Origin: Rachicladosporium sp. CCFEE 5018
Taxonomy: Eukaryota > Ascomycota > Dothideomycetes > Cladosporiales > Cladosporiaceae
Direction: 5' to 3'
Assembly (NCBI GenBank): GCA_002077045.2
Contig: KZ111147.1
Location: 1,341,316 to 1,405,315 of the forward strand
DNA length: 64,000 nt
Made by a program: the position numbers and the translations under genes. The notes beneath the pieces were generated by a model. That model had not been told where the DNA came from. It was given only the letters and a program-made list of their open reading frames with translations, and made no database searches. Below are positions 54,021 through 64,000 of the stretch, one piece after another; the first letter of the stretch is position 1, and every line of letters begins with the position of its first letter.

Positions 54021-54941
54021 CCATCGTCGAAACCAGTCGTGTCACCATCAATACCCACCGCAACTCCCATACCCGCAGGTAAATCTGCGACAAAACCACT
54101 GACAGCAGCCATCCCTTCCCTCCTCAAGAAGAGCCTACGCCCTCATGAAAACATCTACAACCTTCCGAATTTCCTGACAGTGACCCGCCTCTTCGCCGCA
54201 CCCGCCACAGCCTACCTGATTCTGCATTCCCAACACACAGCCGCCCTAGCAGTCTTCACATACGCCGGGATCACAGATCTCGTCGACGGCTACCTAGCGC
54301 GAAGATGGAAGCTCCAAACCGTCGCAGGCTCCGTGATGGATCCCATGGCCGACAAGGCGCTGATGATCGTTGTGACAGTCACACTAGCGATCAAAGGCGC
54401 CCTGCCACTGTATCTCGCGACGCTGATTCTGGGACGGGATGGATGTTTGGCGCTGGCGGCGATTTACTACCGGTATGCTTCGTTGCCTAGTCCGAAGACT
54501 TTCACGAGGTATTGGGATTTCTCGTTACCGAGCGCGGAGGTGCATCCGACTACCGTGTCAAAGTACAACACCTTCCTGCAGCTAGTATTGATTGGCTCGA
54601 CCTTGGCGCTGCCAGTCCTGACGGCACAGAGCCATCATCTAGGCATCATGCACGACCTTGGGCTAGGTGGGCTGGACGTGCACCAAGGCATGATGTACTT
54701 TCAGTGGCTAGTAGCGGGTACGACGGCGTGGAGTGGGCTCAGCTACGCATTTCTCAAGAATGCCGTGACGATCCTGGGGGACGATGAGGCGTTGAAGGCG
54801 AAGCAGGGCGCGAGGGGAAGGGCGATCATTGGCGTAGTGTTTGGGAGCGTTGTGCTCGCTTCAATCTACTTGGCGGGCACTGTGGACGAGCAGAAGCAAG
54901 ATGTGAAAGCTGTTGCAGATAATTTGGAAGGCAGGCCATGA
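54021..54941 (+). CDS. CRD1: Cardiolipin synthase, main exon (5' exon unresolved)
   Basis: Makes cardiolipin from CDP-diacylglycerol and phosphatidylglycerol in the mitochondrial inner membrane. The complete CDP-alcohol phosphotransferase signature is visible as DLVDGYLARR followed by WKLQTVAGSVMDPMAD, that is, D-x2-D-G-x2-A-R-x8-G-x3-D-x3-D. Upstream is HENIYNLPNFLTVTRL, typical of fungal Crd1. Several hydrophobic segments follow. The exon begins after an acceptor at 54019-54020 (ACAG), in phase 0. There is no ATG upstream in this frame, and the first in-frame ATG is inside the catalytic motif, so an upstream exon with the mitochondrial leader must exist. It is convergent with the transporter gene, 161 bp apart. 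Confidence 0.87.
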   Translation, partial: PSSKPVVSPSIPTATPIPAGKSATKPLTAAIPSLLKKSLRPHENIYNLPNFLTVTRLFAAPATAYLILHSQHTAALAVFTYAGITDLVDGYLARRWKLQTVAGSVMDPMADKALMIVVTVTLAIKGALPLYLATLILGRDGCLALAAIYYRYASLPSPKTFTRYWDFSLPSAEVHPTTVSKYNTFLQLVLIGSTLALPVLTAQSHHLGIMHDLGLGGLDVHQGMMYFQWLVAGTTAWSGLSYAFLKNAVTILGDDEALKAKQGARGRAIIGVVFGSVVLASIYLAGTVDEQKQDVKAVADNLEGRP

Positions 54942-55102
54942 TCCAAAGTAGTGTCTTCAACTCCACAGTATAGCTCACGGGGACTGTAACATTAGTAGCA
55001 TAGCGCAGGGCGGACATGTCTATAGACAAGGGTCGACATGGCTATGGAACAGGCAGATACTTGAGCGTACAGTGCATTCTGCTCTGAGCTACAGGTGATC
55101 GT

Positions 55103-56925
55103 TCACCACGTCCCACCAAGCTTTCTGCACTTCCACGCCGCCCACATAGCACACACCGCGCCAATGAACAAGCACACGCCGATCCCACTCACGCCCTCTG
55201 CGGAATGATGCTCTTCGGGCGGTGCATGCTGAGCCAATTCTGGACTCTTTCCCGGCTCTAGTATACTGAACACTATCGTACTGATGCCCGTGCCCACGAA
55301 TTGCGGTAATGTCGTGTACAGATTCAGGATCCCGAGGTACACGCCCGCCAACTCGCCAGTAGAGGTGTGAACGTCTGCGTCAGCTTCCGAATCGTGTCGA
55401 AGATGAAGCGTGCGTGGAGGCGAGGGATCTGAGGTCATCTCCATCTCGTCTGTAGTCGATAGTTGGCGATAAGAAGAGGTGGTGTTACCTTGAGATTGCG
55501 GTAGAGACGTCGAAAGGCGGTTGATCTCGGTGCCCATTAGTGCGAAGGAAGCCCAGCCGCCTATTGACCAAGGCAAGCCGCAGATCGCTACCAGAATGGT
55601 GGCGAAGTGCACGCTGTGGACTATCGGCGCGAAGATCATCGTGATCGCGAAGAGAACATTTGCCATCATCCAGGCGGCTGGCAAAGTCGGCTTCCACGAC
55701 GAGGGCAGGCGCACGCCCTTTAGTATTGGCTCGAGACTCTGTGGTGGTCTTGGCGTGTATGGTGGTCCATCGTCGGAACTTCGGGCGATGTATGGCAAAA
55801 GGATTGAGAATGCAAAGCTCACGAAAGCGAAGACGATGAGCGCTCTGCTGCCGACTCTGCCCACATCGCTGAGCGCGTCACTGCTGCTGACTGGCGAGTC
55901 TGCTTCCGGTGCATCATAGCGCATGTAGATCTCCCCGACCCATGTGCTGCTGTAGAAGAGAAACGGGAACCAGCCGATCCAGGACCAGAATTGCACCCAG
56001 CAGATTGATTGTATGGGAGGTGGCAGGTTCATCGTCGTCTTGTAGAGGTCCTTGACGATGGTCGTTGCGGATTTGCTGCTACCATCCTTCTCGGTGCTAT
56101 GCGTACTGTCAGTGGGGACTATGGAAAAGCCGCGAGACGCTCGCACTCACCCACTAGACACCAGTACACGTTCAGAAACTGCCCAGCACGTCACGCCTTG
56201 CGCGACTGCAATAGCCAGTGCCGCGATCGCGCAGACCTTCTTGAACTGCGTATCGCCCAGAAAAGTCGGGCCCAGTATAGCCACAAGATCGAGAGAGCCG
56301 ACGGCATAAACCATCAGGTGTCCGAGTCCAGTCAACCTGCTAGCTTCAGACATTCAGATTCACCAACCGTCCACAACTGCCCCATGCGCTCCAAGGACAC
56401 TGGGAGGGAAATGTACATACCCCAAGCCGACCCCAACTGCTGCTTCTCCACCGGCAACGTATCCACAATCAAACTCCGACACGTACTCTGCACAATATTG
56501 ATAACAAAGTCCAACACGAAGATATCCACCACAGCGACCACAATCGTCGCTCCCCTGCCTCCCCCAAACGCTCCAACCAACCCCTCACACCACCCCAGAA
56601 TCCCCAGCAATACCACAACCCCCACCGTCCCGCCCACCATGAACGGCCGCCGTCTTCCCCATCGCCCAGTCCAGCGATCAGAAATCATGCCTATGACCGG
56701 CTGCATTATGAGGCCAGACAAGGGTCCGGCGACCCAGACGAGGGAGAGAGAGGATTTTGACAGCCCAAGGGAGAGCAGGAAGGGCGTGCAGTAGGTCATT
56801 TCGGTGCCCCAGCAGAACTGGAGGCCGATTAGGGAGGCTGTGAGGAGGAACAGTTGGAGGGGTTCGGAGGCGCCGCGGATGCGGGGGTGGCCGGTCCATG
56901 TTGCTGAGGTGGAGGAGGGTGGCAT
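55103..56925 (-). CDS. GPH/SUT-type sugar transporter, three exons
   Basis: Similar to the sucrose/alpha-glucoside proton symporters of the GPH family (S. pombe Sut1 type). I propose exons 56925-56421, 56343-56151 and 56096-55103, giving 563 residues. Exon 1 carries the family segment SLIGLQFCWGTEMTYCTPFL and the loop SDRWTGRWGRRRPFMVGG between helices 2 and 3. Splicing to exon 2 creates SAWASRLTGLGHLMVYAVGS, as expected. Exon 3 includes FWSWIGWFPFLFYSSTWVGE and a Ser-rich central loop. The acceptor of intron 2 could also be nine bases upstream (56105), in the same phase. The ATG at 56925 (MPPSS) is the likely start. About twelve membrane segments are expected; substrate is uncertain. Confidence 0.85.
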
Positions 56926-57432
56926 TGTGGGTGTGGGTGTGGAGTTGTGGGCTGGGGTTTGGGTAGGTGGTGTATGGGGGGATGGGTTCAGTGTCGCATT
57001 GCGCGCGGTGGTCAGCTGAATGTCGGCATGAGATTGGATCTGCGCTTTCGACCTTTGTGAAGAAGAATGACGGGCAACGTAGGCGGAAAGCACAATGGCA
57101 CTGTATTAGCAAGTAAGGGATAAGGGGATGTCGAGGTGAGACGCGCAGATTGACTTCACAGTGACACGAGAGCACGTGCCAAGGAGATGTCGGATTGACA
57201 TCTGACGGACTCTCTCGGAGCAATCTTACATACAGCCACTGATGCATGCTGACATGGTTTGCGAACCACCAAGCAATCGAGGAACGCTCAAGCACTCAAG
57301 CAAAGCCCCTTGTCATGGTGCTGCTTCCACCACCATACCCCATAGGATTGATCCTCTCTAATACCATGCGATAGCACCAGATACAGTCCAAGCAACGCAG
57401 TCATATCTCGTACAATCCTCTTTGGATGTTGC
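56926..57432. other. Promoter of the transporter and 3' flank of RAD16
   Basis: About 507 bases between two minus-strand genes. No gene seen. Confidence 0.45.
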
Positions 57433-60400
57433 TCAAGTACCGCGGAAGAGGAACTGCATATCCTCGGGCCTGTTAAAGGTGGTCAGCTTTGCACTTCATT
57501 GATTCGTGAGCCTTGCGATGGACGTACGTAAGCTTCTCCATCGACGTCTTGTCGTTGTTGATGGTGCCGTTGATCATGTTCGCCTTCTTCTCCTGCAGCA
57601 TCACCATACGCGACTCGACGGAGTCTTCGATGCAGAGACGCGTGATCACGCAAGGACGCTTCTGGCCAATGCGGTGGCAGCGATCGGCGGACTGCCACTC
57701 GGCGGCTGGATTCCACCATCTGGAAGACTGTCAGTGAGGTTCACAACATCATGTGAGGGGAGACCACTCACGGATCAACAATGAACACTCTTGACGCCTC
57801 CGTCAAGTTCAACGCCACACCACCCGCCTTCAACGACACCAAGAAAACCTCCACATTAGTATTGTTCATAAAATACTCAATACTCCTCTGCCGCTGAATA
57901 GGCGTCATAGAGCCATCAAGCATGACAGTATTGAACCCAGCCCTCCTCAACCGCCACTCAACAAGCTGCAGCATACTCGTGAACTGCGAAAACACAATAC
58001 TCTTCAGCGTTTGCTTCTTTGACCGCAGCTTGTACAGCTCGTAGATCAGCATCTCAATCTTCGTCGAACTCGTCCAATCCTCCATCTTGATACGATTGAT
58101 GATCGACGACTTCTTGACGCTCTCCTCGTCCTGCTCCATCTCGGGCTGGTCAAGGTCGATGGCAAGGGGGATGTGGCAGCGCGGGCAGTCTGGATCGCCG
58201 CCTGCGGATTCGGTGGAGGTGATGTAGCTCTTCACGCAAGAGCGGCAGAAGTCATGCTTGCACTGCGAGCGGATGGCTTCTTCGGCGACTTCGTCGCAGA
58301 TGTTGCAGACATGGACGTTTTGGCCGCCTTCGGCAGATTTGCGGAGGAGTAGATCCGGGTGGTTGGCGACTTGGCGCATTTGCATGATCAGGCCAAAGAT
58401 GTTGGCGTAGTTGTTGAGGACGACATTGCGGGAGACGTAGGTGTCGAACTGGCGGGCGGTGTTGCTCATGATCGAGGAGGAGAAATCGCGCTCGATGAGA
58501 CCGAAGAAGTCGCTGCGGACGATGACTTCTTTCGGAGGAAGCTCCATGGAGCTGACGTAGTCCTTCTTCACACGACGAAGCATGATACGAGCGGTGATCA
58601 TGTGCAGCTTGTCCATAGCGTCTGAGCGGACCTCAGGATCTTCGGACTGTGTGAGAGGGTTCAGAAGCTCCTGGTTGAAGACTGACACATGCTCCATACC
58701 AGAGTGCTTGCACTGCGAGCAACGGTGGTCGTCATCAAGCTTCCAGTGGAGCATGCTGCAAGGACAGCTCTTGCAGAAGTAGTCGGCGAAGGGACGCACT
58801 TCTAGAAAGCGTAAGAGTGAGAAGAACTCGCCGATGCGGTTTTGCACTGGTGTGCCAGATAAGCACCACTTGTACGTCCCAGTAAGCATGAAGCATGCCT
58901 TCGCGACACCGGTCGTGCGTGACTTGATGCTGTGTGCTTCATCCAGGATGAGGCGATGGAAGTGGATAGCATGGATCGGCGAGTCCTCCTTGATGATATC
59001 CTCGCCACGTGCCCAGCCTTTCGTCTCCTTGCGGTGCAGTGACTCCAGACTGTTGTACGATATCATAATGACATCGAACTTCTTCAGCTCCTTGACGCTC
59101 ATGCCCTTGACCTTCGCATTTTGACCGTGGTAGACGAGCACCTTGAGTTTACCGTCAGTGTATTCCGCGATCTCGGTAGACCACTGCATGAGGGCGACAG
59201 GCGGCACAACGACGAGAGTAGGTTGCTTCTGCGGGTAGTCGGACATGATGAGAGACACAGCCTGAATCGTCTTGCCCATGCCCATCTCATCACCCAGCAA
59301 ACCACCCTTGTAGCCAGTCTGCTCCTGACGTGTCATCCAGCTCAGACCTTCCAGTTGAAATGTCTTCAGCTTGCGATTGATGGACTCCGGCTGCTCTGCC
59401 TGTATCGGCTCAAGGACGGGGATCTTCTTCAAGTCCTTCCACATCGTCTTGATAGTCGGGTGCGACTTCTCTAGTTTCTTCCTCTCGCGGTCCTTGCGAC
59501 TCATCATCATGTTCGTGACTTGTTCATCGATGTCGGCTGCAATGCGCGCAGCATCGGCAGCCGAGTGATTCCCAAAGCGACGACCGCGTCCAGATCCAGA
59601 CTTCTTAGGTCGCGAAGAGGACGGCGTGGGACGACTGAGAGCAAGCGGTACGTCAGACTCAGTGTCACTAACACCGGTCGACACCGCTGTCAACTCATCG
59701 TCCTCCTCCACGAAGTCGTCCGCGCTATCGAGCTCACTAAGCTGCTCCAGATCCGAACCATCGCTGTCCTCAATTTTGATCGACTGCCTCTTGCCGAGCG
59801 ACTTCAACGCACTGCTTCTAGCTGAGCGCGCTGGTAGCTTCTTCTTGACCGTCTGCATCATAGCGGACATCTTCTGCTTGCCCTTGCCAACTGGCACGAT
59901 GCGTTGCGAAAAGCTCTTCGGCTTGGGGTTGAAGTCCACGGACGACAGGGAGTCGTGCTCACTAAGTGCGCTCTCGTCCTCTGAATCCTCAACCTTGAAA
60001 GCCTTGCCTTTCTGCTTCTTGTGCGATGGCTCGACGATGCCATACTCCTCCTTCTGCAACCTAATCGCGAGAGCCATGTCATCATCGGAGTCCTCCAGCT
60101 TGAGTGGCTCCTTGCCCAGCATGCTGCGCTTGCGCTTCGTGCCTGATGGCCCGGCAATCGATGTTCCTGGGGTCGTACCAGGCGTGTCCATGTCCACGTC
60201 TATCGAGTTCGCACGAGTGCTGCTAGCGATCGATGCGATGGTAGTGTCTGTAGGACTGGTCGAGCCGGAAGTCTTGCCCGTGGGCTTGCGGATGGAAGGC
60301 AGGCGACCCATGATTGGTATTTCGACCGATTTTAGTGTACGCTTGAGCACGATCTCGTTGTCGCCCTCGCTATCGCTGTCCGGTGCGATGGTCTGTCGTG

Positions 60401-60597
60401 AGCTCAGTCGTGATCGTCTTGCGCCCGCTGCTGGTGTATTGATAGAAGGTGAATCAACTGGAAGCACGAGATATTAGCAAGAATCATCTTCACTTGCCGC
60501 GATCTCCAGGCTGCAAAGACAAGGCGACCTCAAAGGCATCGCATATGAAAGTCATACTCTTGCGGCTCTGCCCAATCGATCCCTTCAGCTTCGCCAT
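57433..60597 (-). CDS. RAD16: DNA repair Snf2/RING protein RAD16, four exons
   Basis: Rad16 with Rad7 acts in global-genome nucleotide excision repair and has ubiquitin-ligase and translocase features. Exons 60597-60558, 60457-57772, 57719-57528 and 57469-57433 give 984 residues. Residues 1-330 are charged and Ser-rich. The Snf2 core has GLLGDEMGMGKT (Lys409) and a DEAH box at 519-522, then CLSGTPVQNRIGEFFSLLRF. A zinc-like insertion (CKSCPCS..CSQCKHSGMEH) follows, and a RING finger at ~731-774 (CNICDE, HDFCRSC, CPRC) is embedded before the helicase C half, the Rad16/Rad5 layout. The small exons restore WWNPAAEWQSADRCHRIGQK and the end PEDMQFLFRGT. The 13-codon first exon (MAKLKGSIGQSRK) is inferred from phase and splice sites and is the least certain part. 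Confidence 0.93.
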
Positions 60598-61183
60598 CTT
60601 TCTTCTGTGAGACCACCAGAGTCTACCACTTGTAGGAGTGTGGAATGCCCTTCTTCCTCAAAGGGACACAGACTGTGTAAGATCCGCAGCAGAAGAACAA
60701 GGAATCTGACAACTCACATTGTACAATCCTCCCCCAGACTCTCGAAGTCGTGGTGGCGAATCGGCTGCAGGGGTCTCGCGCTTCGTCCGATCTTAGCGCG
60801 ATCCGACGCGTTGAGTGCTTGCAGACAGCACGCGTCGATGGCGATGAGGTCACATGCGTGGTCGACAACAACGTCGAGCTTGTAGGAAGATGACAGGGAA
60901 AAAGGAGTCGATGATTTGACGAAGTACAGTCGTCGAAAATGCAAATTCTGAGATCACTCGAGGCATCTCCAGGCAGCGATCGCGTCCCAGACGCGCCGGC
61001 ACGACGCGCTTCGAGAGGGCTTTCACTAATTGATCTGTGGGTTGTTTGGTAGAGTCGTGAACTTTAGTCTAGGGTATTGATGCAATATTGTACAGATTTC
61101 TGATGCTGATGCCATGCCTGCGCCCCGCTATGCTGTGTTGTACAATGCCATGCGATATGCAGGACGAATCCGTCAACGAGGCT
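60598..61183. other. RAD16 promoter and PET127 3' flank
   Basis: 586 bases, no supported gene. Confidence 0.45.
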
Positions 61184-64000
61184 CTACGCCTTCTCGTTGC
61201 CATATAGCCACGCCATATAGCTCTCCGTATCCTTCACCCCATCCAGTCCCTCATCGTCCACCTCTTCCCCATCCATCCCCAGCACAATCTTCTCCCTACC
61301 CGCCTCCAACCCGTCAATCTTCGTCCGCCACTCTCTTCCCTCCCTAGCCATGTCCCTCAACCGCTGAAAGTAAGCATTCACCACCTTCTCCTCTCCCTCC
61401 TCTTCGTCTTTCTTCTCGAACGCTACTCTTCGTCGGTCCTTACAAGCCGCGTAGCTGGCCCAAGCTTGTGTGGGATCGCTCATAGGCTTAATGAGGTACT
61501 CGACGCTCCACTCGTCAGTGGTGGAGAGGTGTTTGGGCCGCGGGACCTGGGCGCCGTTGACCTTTTGGACGGTGATGAGAGTTGCGGCGAAGAGGGGAGA
61601 GGAGGAGAGATCAGTGGGGATCTCAGGCGCGGTGGGCTTCGTGTCTGTGGTGGTTGACGCTGGGAACGGTATGTCTGGTTTCGGCTCCTTGACGAAACCC
61701 ATCATTTCCTGCTCGAACTTGGCAAGCTTCTCCTTGGTCTTGTCCTGGATCTTCTCGATGTCCTCGTCATCCATGGGCTCGGCAAAGACATACAGAGCAG
61801 TGAGATCGCGGTCCTTGTCAGGCTTCGTCTCGAAATGGAACCTCAAGCTCCTCTCTGGGAACTTGGCGGTAGCCATCTCGAGCACCTTGTTCAACATGTC
61901 CAGACTGAGCTTGAATTCCTGATCACCCAAGCAAGGATGGATTTGACCATGTATAGCCCGATCAATCTCCTTCATCGGAAGGTACTGGAACCCGAATATC
62001 CTTTGCACATTGTGATAAGCCAGGAAGATGCCGTCCATGCGCCCCATTCGCGCTTGAAGCATGTACTTCAGCATCGTGGAACGCAGCATATCGCTGTACT
62101 CGCGCTCATAGCTACGGTATTCGCCTTGCAGTGACGTGAGCTCGTAACCAAGCATAGGCTTGTAATCGCCAGCATCCATGCGAATAGGTAGGACAGCACG
62201 GGTCTTGAGGTCGAACATGCCTGTTCCTGGCAGACGTGGATCATAGGCGTCTAGCTGGGAGCGCATGAGAAAGTCACCCATAGTCGTGTACTGGAATGCT
62301 TCCGGTGCGTCGCGCTCCTCTGCTGGTATCTCACGAGGGTCACTCTTGCGGTAGCGTTCGTATTCCGAACGCTCAAGGGTGAGCAGCTTCTCCATCGACT
62401 TCCCAAGCATCATCAGAACGTTACCGCTGTCGAATTCCTTGTCGGCGTCGATAGCGTAAGTGCCATTCTTCCACTTCAGAAAGATGGCTGTGGGTGCTCG
62501 GTTGATATTCGTAAAGGTCTTTGGTGGGGCAGGAAAGTTAACGGAGAGCATGTCCAGGTTGAGGTCGCGCCAGTTGGACAACAGGTAGTGGAAGTGGCCA
62601 AGCGTGCTCGTCATGCTCGAGGTCGATCCGATGTACTTCTTGCCATGTGCTAAGGCGAGATCAGACAACGCATTATCCTTCGACGATGTCTTGTACTCCT
62701 TCAAGGCATTGAAATCGAATTCGTCCACTGGCATGATGTTCTGCAGATACGGATCAAAGTTATAGACACGAGAGTGCGGGTCCTGCAGTTGATAGACGCC
62801 GGGATTGAACAAGACTCGCTCCAGTCCGAAGGATAGTTTTGGCACAGGTGGCTGTTCGATATCCAGTGCAGTCACCTCCAGACCGTTGGCATCGACGGTG
62901 CCGTGGTCGCAGCCTTCCAGCTCAGAAATATCTGGGTCGGTGTCCTCAGGCACAGGCCAAGAAGATCCCGAATCGCCCGAGTCGCCGCTGGATGACTGCT
63001 GTCCCTCAAGGGCTTTTGGAAAATCCGCGCCGCGCATGGCGTCTGCCAATGTCTGTCCGCCTGCCGTGCCTGTGTGCCACTGTCAGCGATCTGTGCTGTA
63101 TAGCTAGGCGACATTGGTGTGAGTGGCATAGGGTATAGTATCAGGAAAAAATTAGAGTGTTGTTGCTTTTTCGATCGTCAGAGCCCGTGAGCTCAGCGTT
63201 AAAAGTATTTCTCATCAGTACATTCAGTGCACGGAGTAGACATGACTTACTTGAGTCTTGTATGAGGGCAACAGGCTGCGCATCGTCCTGATGCTCGGTT
63301 GCGACATCCGACACGGTCTCCAGTCCTGTTAAGGCCGTCGCACTGAGAGCTTCAGCTTGCATGGCAAGCTCACTACCTCTCAAGCACCCGCTCTGCACAG
63401 CTTGCCCTCTGCGCGCGGCTTGTCGATGTCTCGCAGCATCCAACCGCTTCTCGCTGAGTGTTTTCCTCACGATAGGCTTCGTCAGAATCACGCGAAGGCC
63501 CCTGTGCTTATTGCTTGTAGCCCCGTCCACGACGGAATTTGCAGCGTCCACACTGTCGAGATTGCTCGACTCGATCTGTCCGCTTGGCGCGCCGTCAGAA
63601 GTTGAGCCGCTTCGAAAAGCCTCTTCCCGCTTGGACGAGCTATTCACACGGCGCACGCGGCTATTGTCCGTCTCAATGTCACTGACAGCGACGGCAGACT
63701 CAGCGTCGCTAATCTCTGAATGCAGTGCAGCAAGACGGTTAATTTCACCTTCAGATGACTCCGTGTCGCCGTTAGCGGGGTTCTGCGATGAAGAGCTCGA
63801 TTTGCGCAACAACTTAGAGCTCTCGACGTCGGTGTGTGATGCTGTAACAGCGGTCCCGTCGTCTGTAGTGCTGATCGTTGACTTACTCGCGCCTGACGTC
63901 TGGAAAGAATTGTTCTGGGTGCTCTTCTCCTTGGCGCTGCCCAAGAACTTCGCCTTGAGACTACTAAAGAAGCCGCCGGACTGGCCCGTCGGTGCTGCAG
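61184..64000 (-). CDS. PET127: PET127-like mitochondrial RNA-processing protein, runs off the window
   Basis: Pet127 is a mitochondrial membrane-associated factor for RNA 5' processing and turnover. Exon 63069-61184 (628 codons) has strong family blocks: LERVLFNPGVYQLQDPHSRV, YNFDPYLQNIMPVDEFDFNA, YAIDADKEFDSGNVLMMLGK, GDFLMRSQLDAYDPRLPGTG followed by MFDLKTRAV, and LGDQEFKLSL. A 181 bp intron (63250-63070) joins it in phase to an upstream exon, 63251 to the window end, that is Ser/Thr-rich and lacks an ATG in this window. The Asp and Glu-x-Lys residues in FDLKTRA and DQEFKL resemble PD-(D/E)XK-type nuclease positions (inference). The C-terminus is Lys/Glu-rich. The mitochondrial leader should be beyond 64000. 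Confidence 0.9.

Noticed and set aside
1..64000. tRNA genes, CRISPR arrays, transposons or a defence-type gene cluster
   Set aside because: I looked for T-loop-like motifs, regular direct repeats, terminal repeats and transposase or integrase motifs and saw nothing convincing. CRISPR would not be expected in a fungal nucleus.

Overview
The window looks like genomic DNA of a filamentous ascomycete or black yeast. It has short introns of about 45-210 bp with GT..AG ends and CTAAC-like branch points, compact genes on both strands, and orthologues of standard Pezizomycotina housekeeping genes (RIX1, PHA2, H2A.Z, ZWF1, RPL33, BRX1, INO80, THR1, TRM6, YPP1, WOR1/RYP1-type regulator, CRD1, RAD16, PET127), plus a laccase and a sucrose-type transporter. 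The protein sequences feel dothideomycete/capnodialean. That placement, and any species name, is inference only.

Layout. The window is three contigs joined by two runs of exactly 100 N (23525-23624 and 41906-42005). Contig 1 (1-23524): RIX1 3' end, PHA2, HTZ1, an LRR/PH protein, ZWF1 (minus), RPL33, BRX1 (minus), INO80, then 3.5 kb without a recognisable gene. Contig 2 (23625-41905): THR1 (minus, cut by the gap), TRM6, a laccase, YPP1 (minus), a complete RIX1, second copies of PHA2 and HTZ1, and the first part of a second LRR/PH gene. Contig 3 (42006-64000): the 3' four-fifths of a second INO80, the same gene-poor stretch, a WOPR-domain master regulator, CRD1, a GPH-type sugar transporter (minus), RAD16 (minus) and PET127 (minus, running off the window).

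The most important observation is that contig 1 overlaps both of its scaffold mates. Positions 20-5398 match 36435-41905 as a diverged copy, with islands of about 15-25% difference inside otherwise nearly identical sequence. Positions 15788-23524 match 42006-49742 without any indel and with only four differences that I could find. The simplest reading is one locus, RIX1-PHA2-HTZ1-LRR-ZWF1-RPL33-BRX1-INO80-WOPR, present as two haplotypes or homeologues. Contig 1 then spans the gap between contigs 2 and 3 but was placed in front of them. A real segmental duplication cannot be excluded from the sequence alone.

Functional themes: 60S ribosome biogenesis (RIX1, BRX1, RPL33), H2A.Z/INO80 chromatin, amino-acid synthesis and general control (PHA2, THR1, TRM6/GCD10, with bZIP-type sites in two promoters), mitochondrial genes (CRD1, PET127) and DNA repair (RAD16). 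I found no CRISPR array, prokaryotic operon, intact transposon or convincing tRNA, and no clearly new multi-gene system. A small spliced minus-strand gene next to HTZ1, broken in one copy, is the only unrecognised gene candidate.
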